DNA of 6,693 nucleotides, taken from positions 1 through 6,693 of the forward strand of contig CAMRAP010000096.1 in NCBI GenBank assembly GCA_947039985.1, in the 5' to 3' direction. The DNA is from an uncultured Odoribacter sp. (GTDB lineage Bacteria > Bacteroidota > Bacteroidia > Bacteroidales > Marinifilaceae). Below the pieces are notes generated by a model. It made no database searches. It was not told the origin of the DNA and saw nothing but the letters and a program-made list of their open reading frames with translations. The position numbers were made by a program, and so were the translations under genes. The number at the start of each line of letters is the position of its first letter. Positions within the stretch are counted from its first letter, which is position 1. Of the stretch, positions 1 through 6,438 are shown in pieces.

Positions 1-2216
1 TTCTTTTTGCTACTTCCCATCGCCATGCGCAATCCAATCTCTCCACGTCGTTTTTTACTTTGCAACCAGAAAGTGGCGAAGATGCCTAGGAACATATTGA
101 ACAGCACAAAGCAAGCAAGTAAGGTATATATCTTCTTTTCTTGTGTAATTTGTGAATTGCTCTTCTCAATTTGTTCAGAATATGGATAGATTTGCTCCTC
201 TGACCTATTTCCTATACTGAATTTATCACTCAAATCTTCTGTTAAAGTCTTAATAAACACTTTTTTTGAAATCCCTGGCTTTGCTTTTACTAAGAAAACA
301 CCTTGAAAGGTCGATGTATGAGCATGTCTAATCCTTATTACAGTCGGAATAGGTTGTTTGTATTTCATTGTTTTGATATCATCAACAACTCCTATGACAC
401 GCCCATGCGTTGTGCTTTTACCCACAGCTTCATCCTCTTTAAAAAACTTATCTGCTATAAATTTTGATATTAATATACTGCCTTCATGAAAGTTTGCTTC
501 GTCCAGTTTCTCTGGTATTTTAATTCCTTGTACTGAAAAATAATTTTTATCAGCAGGAATATGAAGTATATTGACATCTATGCTTAAAGAGTCTTTATCA
601 TCTCTGCTTATGCTACCTGATGAACTACTAGATGCGGCTATTGGCAGGTCGCGTCCAATTACAGCATTTTCTACAAAGGGATGGTTTTTTATAATATCAA
701 GGATAATTTTCGTATATTTATATGTATCCTCCTCTGTTTTCTGTTTATCTGATAAAGGAATATTAGCAGTATATAAATCATCATATTTAAAACCGTCATA
801 AATAGATTTCTGATAATTTAAGACATACAAAGGATCTATAATCATCCACGCAATTACAAATACAGCAAGAAGTTCCATAAAAATCCATATATGCTTTCCT
901 CTTTTTGCTTTCCCTCCCCTTACATTGTTATTTCTCTTTAATAAAACAACGATATTTTTCTTTGTTGAAAAATATTGAGGAATAATAGAAGAGAGTAAGT
1001 TCATCAGTAAACAACTTATAAATGCGATAAGTATCACTTTATAATTGATTAGCATCTCCATGTTTAACCAAGGCAGTGTTGACTCATTGATGACAAAGAA
1101 GCTAAGAAACAACTGATAACCAATAAAAATAAACAGATACGAAAGTAATATGCCAAAAATTCCACCAATAAATGAAAGCAATATATTTTCATTTGTTAAG
1201 CTGTAAAGGAGTTTCCAGCGAGGAGCTCCAAAAGCCTTACGGACTCCCATTTCAGCTTCTCTTTCTCCCATTTCTGTAGAAATAATGCCTGATATATTAA
1301 AGGTAGGAACCATGATAATTACCAAAATAATAATAATCAGTTGCAATATATGTTTGGAGCTTGCATCAGTTTTTCCCTCCTTTGTATTCATTGCCAGATT
1401 TTCTTCGACAAATGAGTATGGACCTCCATATATATTCACTTCAACACCCTCATCCAAAGTATTATTTACCTTGGCTAAATTATCTTTCATATGAGTTTTT
1501 ATTCTATCAAAATCTTTAGATGATTTTGCCAATATCAAAGCAGAATATACCCCATAAAGATCCTTAACATTGTCCCCCGGAGGCTCAAGAGGTAAAAATA
1601 TATCTGCATACGATGTATGTACTAAAGGCGACACATCCTCAACAATTCCACATATTGTATATTCTTGATTATGTATCAATATTTTTTTATCAATAGCAGG
1701 TTCATTTCCAAAAACTGATTTTGCGGTAGATGCAGAAATGACAGCTAGACGACTGGAATTATCGACCTCTTCTTTCGTAAACGGCCTACCATCAATAAAA
1801 TCAAATTGAAGTACATTCCATATTTCTTCATTAGAAAATGATACTTCCTTTTTCTTGCTTGCAGAAGATGTGTTCTTTTGAACAACAAATGTCTGTGACC
1901 AGCAATAGCGAATGCATACCGCTTCTATTTCTTCCACGTCTAACGTTAACTTTTTTATAAAATTATAAGAGACACCTTCACTTGAAGATGATGAACTTCC
2001 CCCTGGAATAACCTTTTTTATTAGTATATCTTTTAGCACCAAAGTTCTACCCCTATTCACCTCTGGATATACACTCCCCACTTTGAGATTATAACCAATA
2101 GCTATAACCATCACCATAGAAATAGCTAAGGCAGTTCCGAGAATATAGAAAAAACTATACAGCTTATTCTGCTTGATGATTTGCCAAGATTGCTTGATAG
2201 TTTGTTTGAAATTCAT
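1..2216 (-). CDS. Double-length FtsX/MacB-type ABC transporter permease, C-terminus cut by the window edge
   Basis: Membrane subunit of a type VII (MacB-like) ABC exporter. I translated the minus strand from the ATG at 2216-2214 and it stays open for 738 codons to the left edge, so the protein is incomplete but not frameshifted. Visible layout: TM1 at about residues 21-40, a large periplasmic domain (about 41-288), TM2 about 289-312, TM3 about 345-366, TM4 about 391-411, TM5 about 442-460, a second periplasmic domain (about 461-695), and TM6 about 697-718. The cytoplasmic coupling motif after TM2 (EREAEMGVRKAFGAP, 318-332) recurs after TM6 (RRGEIGLRMAMGSS, 723-736), so the protein is an internal duplication of the four-TM MacB unit; TM7 and TM8 are expected past the edge. 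No ATPase domain is fused. Serine runs occur at 74-79 and 529-533. There is no Shine-Dalgarno sequence. It probably works with the ATPase and adaptor encoded upstream; the substrate is unknown. Confidence -1.
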   Translation of the reverse strand, partial: MNFKQTIKQSWQIIKQNKLYSFFYILGTALAISMVMVIAIGYNLKVGSVYPEVNRGRTLVLKDILIKKVIPGGSSSSSSEGVSYNFIKKLTLDVEEIEAVCIRYCWSQTFVVQKNTSSASKKKEVSFSNEEIWNVLQFDFIDGRPFTKEEVDNSSRLAVISASTAKSVFGNEPAIDKKILIHNQEYTICGIVEDVSPLVHTSYADIFLPLEPPGDNVKDLYGVYSALILAKSSKDFDRIKTHMKDNLAKVNNTLDEGVEVNIYGGPYSFVEENLAMNTKEGKTDASSKHILQLIIIILVIIMVPTFNISGIISTEMGEREAEMGVRKAFGAPRWKLLYSLTNENILLSFIGGIFGILLSYLFIFIGYQLFLSFFVINESTLPWLNMEMLINYKVILIAFISCLLMNLLSSIIPQYFSTKKNIVVLLKRNNNVRGGKAKRGKHIWIFMELLAVFVIAWMIIDPLYVLNYQKSIYDGFKYDDLYTANIPLSDKQKTEEDTYKYTKIILDIIKNHPFVENAVIGRDLPIAASSSSSGSISRDDKDSLSIDVNILHIPADKNYFSVQGIKIPEKLDEANFHEGSILISKFIADKFFKEDEAVGKSTTHGRVIGVVDDIKTMKYKQPIPTVIRIRHAHTSTFQGVFLVKAKPGISKKVFIKTLTEDLSDKFSIGNRSEEQIYPYSEQIEKSNSQITQEKKIYTLLACFVLFNMFLGIFATFWLQSKKRRGEIGLRMAMGSSKK

Positions 2217-2292
2217 AGCGCAATAGGGATTAGAAGGATGTATATTATTATTGTTGTAAAGTGTTAGCTAGCATTTTGATAAATTCATAAAC

Positions 2293-2319
2293 TGGTGCGA
2301 GCCTACGCGGCTCGCACCA
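2293..2319 (-). terminator. Perfect 11-bp GC-rich hairpin between ATPase and permease genes
   Basis: TGGTGCGAGCC (2293-2303) and its exact reverse complement GGCTCGCACCA (2309-2319) enclose a 5-nt loop. Past one C-A mismatch, three more A-T pairs can extend the stem. It starts 18 bp after the ATPase stop codon on the transcribed strand and stands out in an AT-rich 121-bp gap. The following minus-strand sequence is only GTTTATGAATTT, a weak U tract, so it may be a partial terminator (attenuator) or an RNA-stabilising stem rather than an efficient intrinsic terminator. I saw no convincing promoter between it and the permease start, which argues for partial read-through. Confidence -1.
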
Positions 2320-2337
2320 ATTTTGCATCACTCTTCT

Positions 2338-3003
2338 TTAGCTAATTTGTCTACCATCAAAAAAGCGTATAGTTCGATTCGTTTGTTTCGCTTGCTCCTC
2401 ATTATGCGTAACCATCACTATCGTGCGACCATCTTCTTGGTTTAAGCGATGAAGAATATCCAAGACCTCTGCTCCCATCTTAGAGTCCAAATTTCCAGTA
2501 GGCTCATCGGCAAGTATAATATCAGGATTTCCGATAATGGCACGGGCAATAGCAACTCTTTGACACTGTCCACCAGAAAGTTGTGTCGGAAAATGTTTCA
2601 TTCGATGCGATAACTCCAAACGCTCTAACACCTCTTTAGCAAGGCGTGTTCGCTCGCTAGAACTTACTTTTCTATAAAGCAATGGTAGCTCTACATTATC
2701 CAATATATTGAGCGAATTCACCAAGTGAAAACTTTGAAATACAAATCCTAAATGAGTATTTCTAAATTTTGCCATCTCCTCATCCTTCATTGCTGACGTC
2801 TGTATGCCACAAATCTCTACTTTGCCAGAAGTTGGCGTATCCAATAGACCCATAATGTTTAGCAATGTAGATTTACCACATCCAGATGGTCCCATAATAG
2901 AAAGGAATTCTCCTTTTTCTACATGTAGATTCACATTTTCAAGTGCTAGAGTTTCAATCTCATTGGCACGATAAACTTTGTTTAGTTCTGTTAATTTGAT
3001 CAT
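2338..3003 (-). CDS. LolD/MacB-type ABC transporter ATP-binding protein
   Basis: Cytoplasmic ATPase of 221 residues that should power the adjacent FtsX-type permease. All nucleotide-binding motifs are intact: Walker A GPSGCGKS (38-45), Q-loop Q90 in VFQSF, ABC signature LSGGQ (142-146) followed by CQRVAIARA, Walker B DIILADE (161-167) with catalytic E167, D-loop NLDS (171-174), and switch histidine H200 in VTHNEE. Length and motif spacing match the LolD/MacB/FtsE group (about 220-230 residues, no extra domains). The ATG at 3003-3001 gives the standard MIKLTELNKVY N-terminus, with no Shine-Dalgarno site. It lies 57 bp downstream of the adaptor gene and 121 bp upstream of the permease, all on one strand, so an operon is likely. 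It could be called LolD-like, but the HlyD-type adaptor next door points to an efflux machine of the MacAB type, not lipoprotein release. Confidence -1.
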   Translation of the reverse strand: MIKLTELNKVYRANEIETLALENVNLHVEKGEFLSIMGPSGCGKSTLLNIMGLLDTPTSGKVEICGIQTSAMKDEEMAKFRNTHLGFVFQSFHLVNSLNILDNVELPLLYRKVSSSERTRLAKEVLERLELSHRMKHFPTQLSGGQCQRVAIARAIIGNPDIILADEPTGNLDSKMGAEVLDILHRLNQEDGRTIVMVTHNEEQAKQTNRTIRFFDGRQIS

Positions 3004-3060
3004 CTTTATTTATTTTAAATTGGTTTATAATATTCTAAATATTTATCAATACTCTTAGTG

Positions 3061-4311
3061 TTATTCTTTCTTGTATTTCAACTTACTCTTATTCTTTTTG
3101 CTACCAATATCGCTTGTCAACACCTCGTCCCCTTCAAGAAGTCCATCCAACACCTCAACATAGTCGTAGTTGCAATCCCCCAATCGCACCACTCGTTTAT
3201 GCAACATATCTCCATTCAAAACGAAAAGTTCATACTCCCCTTTGCCCGAATAATATTTACCATTCGCCAATCGAAGTACATTTTCTTTGCGAGAATCAAT
3301 GATATAGACTTCGCAATTTAAACCTGAACGCAGCGTGGAATCATTATCCACTTTTAGTTGCACAGAGAAGTTGATAACCCCATTCTGTGATATAGGAGCC
3401 AAATTACTAACCATGCCCTCATGTATACTTTCCCCTATTTTCACAATAGCTATTCGACCAACAGAAATTCGATCTCCATACGAATCGGCAATTCCTCCTT
3501 CCACTTTAAAGTGGGAAAGATCGGAAAGAATTGCAATTTTTGAACCTGACGAAACCTGAGAACCTATTTCTGTACTGACAAAAGAAAGTACGCCAGCTCG
3601 TGGTGCTCGTATTTGTGCATCTTCTAAGGTTCGCCGCATCTCTGACAATCCCTTTTGAAAGATATTAAGCTCCAGATTTTTTACTTTTTCATTGGAAATG
3701 ATCAAAGCTTTTTCGTTTTTGTAGCTCTGTTCATCTTCGTGAAATTGCAATTCACTAACCTTGAGATTCATCTCTGCCTGACGAACTCGATCAAGTGTGC
3801 CTGCACCCAAAGAATCTAAATATTTTTCATTATGAAGCACCACTTTCTTTCGGTTTAACTCCATTTCCTGCACTTTTAATTTTAATGCCATGCCTGAAAT
3901 GCGACTTTTATTTTGAAGCTTGAATTGTTCCATTTGGAGAAGTTTCATCGCCTCCTCATCTAACATTTTATCATAGTTCACCTTAACACTTTGAAGATCG
4001 AGCTTCAAAATAGGAGTACCCACCTCGACCTTATCCCCACTCTTCTTGTAGACCTCTAAAATTCTGGATGAAATAGGTGAGTTAATAATCTCTTCAAATG
4101 CTGGAACCACTTTCCCCGATGCAGAAACGGTGATGTCTATATTACCGACATCCACCTTCTCCAGAAAAACATCCGAAGCATGAACTACAGGTTGAAAAAG
4201 TTTACTGATAAAGAATATCATTCCACAAAATATGATAATACCGCCACCCCATTTGAGAAGCATAGTCGTTTTCTCACGACGAAGTTGTTGTTTACTTATT
4301 TTTCTGTCCAT
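3061..4311 (-). CDS. HlyD/MacA-type periplasmic adaptor subunit
   Basis: Membrane fusion protein of 416 residues linking the inner-membrane ABC transporter to an outer-membrane exit duct. A basic cytoplasmic N-terminus (MDRKISKQQLRR) precedes one transmembrane anchor at about 20-40. Next come the first lipoyl half (about 55-107, with SASGKVVP and the SGDKVEVGTPILKLD turn), a long coiled-coil hairpin (about 108-230, rich in K, E, L, Q), the second lipoyl half (about 231-265, QIRAPRAGVLSFVS then GSQVSSGSKIAILSD), a beta-barrel region (about 266-340) and a membrane-proximal region (about 345-400) ending in a lysine-rich tail. I keep the first ATG because MDxKI is a usual beginning of this family in Bacteroidota (from memory). 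It is first of the three-gene exporter operon, directly downstream of the palindromic operator region. No TolC-like partner gene is visible in the window. Confidence -1.
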   Translation of the reverse strand: MDRKISKQQLRREKTTMLLKWGGGIIIFCGMIFFISKLFQPVVHASDVFLEKVDVGNIDITVSASGKVVPAFEEIINSPISSRILEVYKKSGDKVEVGTPILKLDLQSVKVNYDKMLDEEAMKLLQMEQFKLQNKSRISGMALKLKVQEMELNRKKVVLHNEKYLDSLGAGTLDRVRQAEMNLKVSELQFHEDEQSYKNEKALIISNEKVKNLELNIFQKGLSEMRRTLEDAQIRAPRAGVLSFVSTEIGSQVSSGSKIAILSDLSHFKVEGGIADSYGDRISVGRIAIVKIGESIHEGMVSNLAPISQNGVINFSVQLKVDNDSTLRSGLNCEVYIIDSRKENVLRLANGKYYSGKGEYELFVLNGDMLHKRVVRLGDCNYDYVEVLDGLLEGDEVLTSDIGSKKNKSKLKYKKE

Positions 4312-4322
4312 GCAACATATAT

Positions 4323-4339
4323 AGACAAAACTATGCCAA
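4323..4339 (-). promoter_or_regulatory. Possible sigma-54-like promoter of the exporter operon
   Basis: Read on the minus strand, TTGGCATAGTTTTGTCT resembles the sigma-54 -24/-12 pattern TGGCAC-N5-TTGC. The GG is at 4337-4336 and a TTTTGT block follows, but the G of the -12 element comes one base too early and TTGC reads TTGT. Sigma-54 spacing is strict, so this is weak. A start site here would leave almost no leader before the ATG at 4311. It is listed because the tandem palindrome about 55-70 bp upstream lies where an enhancer-binding protein would sit. Confidence -1.
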
Positions 4340-4370
4340 AAAATTACATGATTGGTTATTAGATGTTTAG

Positions 4371-4378
4371 CAAAAATA
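4371..4378 (-). promoter_or_regulatory. Alternative Bacteroidota -7 box for the exporter operon
   Basis: TATTTTTG on the minus strand fits the Bacteroidota -7 consensus TAnnTTTG exactly and would place the start site near 4365, about 54 nt upstream of the adaptor ATG. No TTTG -33 box is seen at the proper distance. That stretch is instead filled by the palindromic operator, which abuts this box. This would suit an activator-dependent promoter, or repression by occlusion. It competes with the sigma-54 reading at 4323-4339. Confidence -1.
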
Positions 4379-4421
4379 GAGGTGTCCGATATCGGACACT
4401 ATGACCACTAACGGACACCTC
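4379..4421. promoter_or_regulatory. Tandem palindromic operator with alternative pairings
   Basis: Seen directly: GTGTCCGATATCGGACAC (4382-4399) is a perfect 18-bp palindrome, with core TGTCCG-N4-CGGACA at 4383-4398. A second site with the same N4 spacing, TGACCA-CTAA-CGGACA, lies at 4402-4417; its right half is perfect and its left half matches at 4 of 6 positions. The centres are 19 bp apart, close to two helical turns. In addition, outer arms GAGGTGTCCG (4379-4388) and CGGACACCTC (4412-4421) are exact reverse complements. The left arm can therefore pair with either the middle or the right CGGACAC. Inference: an operator for a dimeric regulator bound in tandem, placed between two divergent gene clusters. 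The A-run before and T-run after the outer stem also resemble a bidirectional terminator, but no gene leads into it. Confidence -1.
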
Positions 4422-4450
4422 ATTTTTATCGTTTGCTTTCTATCACTAAG

Positions 4451-4481
4451 TTTTAATATTCCAAAATAAACAATATATTTG
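4451..4481 (+). promoter_or_regulatory. Likely Bacteroidota sigma-A promoter of the ligase operon
   Basis: TATATTTG (4474-4481) matches the -7 consensus TAnnTTTG exactly. A degenerate -33 element, TTTT at 4451-4454, lies 19 bp upstream. Transcription would start near 4487, leaving a leader of about 25 nt before the ATG at 4512 with no Shine-Dalgarno sequence, as is usual in this phylum. The -7 match is good and the -33 weak. Confidence -1.
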
Positions 4482-4498
4482 TAAATTAAAATAAACAA
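4463..4498 (+). repeat. Direct repeat AAAATAAACAA flanking the -7 box
   Basis: The 11-mer AAAATAAACAA occurs at 4463-4473 and again at 4488-4498, 25 bp apart start to start, with the predicted -7 element TATATTTG exactly between them. The sequence is AT-rich and simple, so chance is possible. A regulator site at the ligase promoter is the alternative. Confidence -1.
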
Positions 4499-4511
4499 AA
4501 TCTTACACCCT

Positions 4512-5813
4512 ATGCAATATTGGCAAAAAGAGATTGAAACAATGCCCCGCAAAGAGCTAGAAGCATTTCAATTGGAACGCTTGAAAGAGACGATACAAGC
4601 GGCAGAGCAATCACCTTTCTATAAAAAAACTTTCTCCGATCATCAGATATCGGCAGACCAGATACATTCATTAGCAGATTTACAAAAGCTACCATTCACA
4701 ACAAAGGATGATTTGCGGGCAAACTATCCCTTTAATATGGCAGCAATTCCGATACGCGAATGTGTGCGCCTACACTCTAGCAGTGGAACAACAGGCGATC
4801 CAACCGTAGTCCTTCACTCTGCAAAAGATTTGGACGACTGGGCTAATCAAGTGGCTCGTTGTATGTATATGGTTGGCGTTCGAGATACGGATGTTTTCCA
4901 AAATACAAGTGGATATGGTATGTTTACCGGAGGATTAGGATTTCAGTATGGAGCTGAAAAATTAGGCACACTGACCGTTCCAGCTGCGGCAGGAAACAGT
5001 AAGCGACAAATCAAATTTATCAAAGATTTTGGTACAACTTGCCTGCATATTATTCCCAGTTATGCTACTCGACTAGCCGAAGTGATGTATGAAGAAGGAG
5101 TTGATCCTCGCTCAGATACAAAATTACACACCATTTGTATTGGAGCTGAACCCCATAGCGAAGAGCAACGCAAACGCATCGAGCAGCTGTTAGGCGTAAA
5201 GGCATACAACTGCTTTGGAATGTCAGAAATGAATGGACCTGGGGTTGCATTTGAGTGTACAGAGCAAAATGGACTACACATTTGGGAAGATTATACCATT
5301 GTTGAAATCATTGATCCTATAACACTACAAGCAGTGCCCGATGGTGAAGTAGGAGAATTGGTGCTTACCACGATAAGCAGAGAAGCCATGCCATTGCTAC
5401 GCTACCGAACACGTGACCTTACCTGTATCATTAAAGGGGATTGCCCTTGTGGACGTACACACCGTCGATTGGCTCGTTTCCAAGGTCGTAGCGATGATAT
5501 GATTATCCTAAAAGGAGTCAATTTATTCCCGATTCAAGTCGAAACTATTTTAATGCAATTCAAAGAGCTAGGCAACAACTACCTCATCACAATTGACACA
5601 GTTAGCAATAGTGACGAAATGCTTATTGAAGTGGAGCTTAGCGATCTGTTTACAGACGACTATAGCGTTTTGCAGCAACTCAGCAAGGATATCACTCGCC
5701 AACTAAGAGATGAACTCTTATTGACTCCTCGCCTAAAATTAGTTGCCAAAGGTTCACTACCTATCCAAGAGGGCAAAGCAGTAAGAGTAAAAGATCTACG
5801 CAAATTTTGCTAA
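4512..5813 (+). CDS. paaK: Phenylacetate-CoA ligase family enzyme
   Basis: Cytoplasmic adenylate-forming enzyme of 433 residues, predicted to convert an aryl-acetate (phenylacetate or indoleacetate) plus ATP and CoA to the CoA thioester via an acyl-AMP. Visible motifs: the N-terminal MPRKELEAFQLERLKET and LPFTTKDDLRANYPF (60-74) typical of PaaK; P-loop SSSGTTGDPTV (89-99); adenine/acyl site FGMSEMNGPG (235-244); YRTRDLT (298-304); a CPCGRTH segment (311-317) usual in the family; hinge GRSDDMIILKGVN (325-337); and C-terminal EGKAVRVKD (420-428), whose K422 fits the catalytic lysine. Length matches the family's 430-440. The P-loop has D96 where Lys or Asn is common. It has its own promoter and heads a plus-strand cluster with an ACT protein and a symporter. 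Exact substrate cannot be read from sequence; other aryl acids remain possible. Confidence -1.
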   Translation: MQYWQKEIETMPRKELEAFQLERLKETIQAAEQSPFYKKTFSDHQISADQIHSLADLQKLPFTTKDDLRANYPFNMAAIPIRECVRLHSSSGTTGDPTVVLHSAKDLDDWANQVARCMYMVGVRDTDVFQNTSGYGMFTGGLGFQYGAEKLGTLTVPAAAGNSKRQIKFIKDFGTTCLHIIPSYATRLAEVMYEEGVDPRSDTKLHTICIGAEPHSEEQRKRIEQLLGVKAYNCFGMSEMNGPGVAFECTEQNGLHIWEDYTIVEIIDPITLQAVPDGEVGELVLTTISREAMPLLRYRTRDLTCIIKGDCPCGRTHRRLARFQGRSDDMIILKGVNLFPIQVETILMQFKELGNNYLITIDTVSNSDEMLIEVELSDLFTDDYSVLQQLSKDITRQLRDELLLTPRLKLVAKGSLPIQEGKAVRVKDLRKFC

Positions 5814-5854
5814 TAAATATAAGAAGTATAAACTCACCTAACTATCAGAATAAT

Positions 5855-6274
5855 ATGACAGTCAATCAAATATCTATCTTCCTTGAAAATAAATATGGTA
5901 AATTAAGCGATATTCTTGCCCTATTAACCGATCAAAACATCCGCATTATTGCTGCAACTGTTGCCGACACATCGGAATATGGCATACTTCGTTTAATTGT
6001 TTGCGAACCACAAAGAGCATACAAAATATTAAAAGATGCCAATGTTAGTGCAAACTTAACAGAAGTACTGGCTCTATCCTTAGATTCAAATAATTTAGCC
6101 AAAGTGATGCAGTACTTTACTGAAGCGGGATTGAGCATTGAATATATGTATTGCTTTTCATTAAAGGAAAAATCAATACTGATACTACGAACAAATAATC
6201 AAGAGGCAACACGCGAAGTGATACGCCGAAAAAATTTGACACCTATTGCTGAGAGCGACCTCATTAATTTATAA
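5855..6274 (+). CDS. Tandem ACT-domain protein
   Basis: A 139-residue protein made of two ACT-like modules. The first, about residues 3-63, reads ISIFLENKYGKLSDILALL with the turn glycine G15, then INI-like RIIAATVADTSEYGILRLIV. The second, about 69-137, reads TEVLALSLDSNNLAKVMQYF then GLSIEYMYCFS. ACT domains usually bind amino acids at module interfaces; this stand-alone pair is often found beside PaaK-family ligases in Bacteroidota and archaea and may sense an aromatic amino acid, but no catalytic function is implied. The second module has lost the usual Gly of the PGxL turn (SNNL instead). I chose ATG 5855 because it starts at MTVNQISIFL, where the first beta strand begins; an in-frame TTG at 5807 would add 16 uncharacteristic residues. 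It lies 41 bp after the ligase stop with no terminator between, so probably co-transcribed. Confidence -1.
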   Translation: MTVNQISIFLENKYGKLSDILALLTDQNIRIIAATVADTSEYGILRLIVCEPQRAYKILKDANVSANLTEVLALSLDSNNLAKVMQYFTEAGLSIEYMYCFSLKEKSILILRTNNQEATREVIRRKNLTPIAESDLINL

Positions 6275-6297
6275 AAATAACTGGACTATTTTACGCT

Positions 6298-6438
6298 ATG
6301 TTTGGAATAAACGACCCCGGAATCTGGATAGCTTACCTACTAGCATTTCTTTGCTTAGGCTTTTCTATTTGGTTTGGAATAACGCATTGGAATCGTGACG
6401 ACAAATCACCTAATTCTTCAAAATCAGATAAAATATGA
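6298..6438 (+). CDS. Small single-helix symporter accessory protein (46 aa)
   Basis: A 46-codon gene: MFGINDPGIW, then one hydrophobic helix at about residues 9-29 (WIAYLLAFLCLGFSIWFGI), then THWNRDDKS and a polar Ser/Lys tail. The pattern M-G-I-x-D-P-x-I-W, one helix, then HWN-acidic matches what I know of small accessory proteins encoded just upstream of sodium:solute symporters. Its stop overlaps the symporter start as ATGA (6435-6438), which implies translational coupling and roughly matched expression. Predicted role is an inner-membrane partner that assembles with or stabilises the symporter; the mechanism is unproven. It starts 23 bp after the ACT gene. No Shine-Dalgarno site is seen. 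Confidence -1.
   Translation: MFGINDPGIWIAYLLAFLCLGFSIWFGITHWNRDDKSPNSSKSDKI

Noticed and set aside
571..1494. Short plus-strand frames of 69-76 codons
   Set aside because: They are antisense to the permease, whose minus-strand frame is continuous and has clear family motifs; their translations show no recognisable domain.
1..2216. Suspected frameshift or pseudogene because no complete frame closes here
   Set aside because: Codon-by-codon reading of the minus strand shows no stop or shift; the gene just continues past the left edge.
4180..4362. Plus-strand 60-codon frame over the adaptor start
   Set aside because: Mostly antisense to the adaptor N-terminus and lacking features of its own.
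4373..4427. Bidirectional intrinsic terminator
   Set aside because: A stem with A-run and T-run is present, but both neighbouring genes point away from it, so there is no transcript to end; operator is the better reading.
4367..4695. Minus-strand 61-codon frames across the intergenic region and the start of the ligase gene
   Set aside because: One spans the operator and promoter region, the other is antisense to PaaK; neither has a recognisable domain.
5807..5854. In-frame TTG start that would overlap the ligase stop and lengthen the ACT protein by 16 residues
   Set aside because: The added residues (LINIRSINSPNYQNN) are not ACT-like, and ATG 5855 begins exactly at the first ACT strand.
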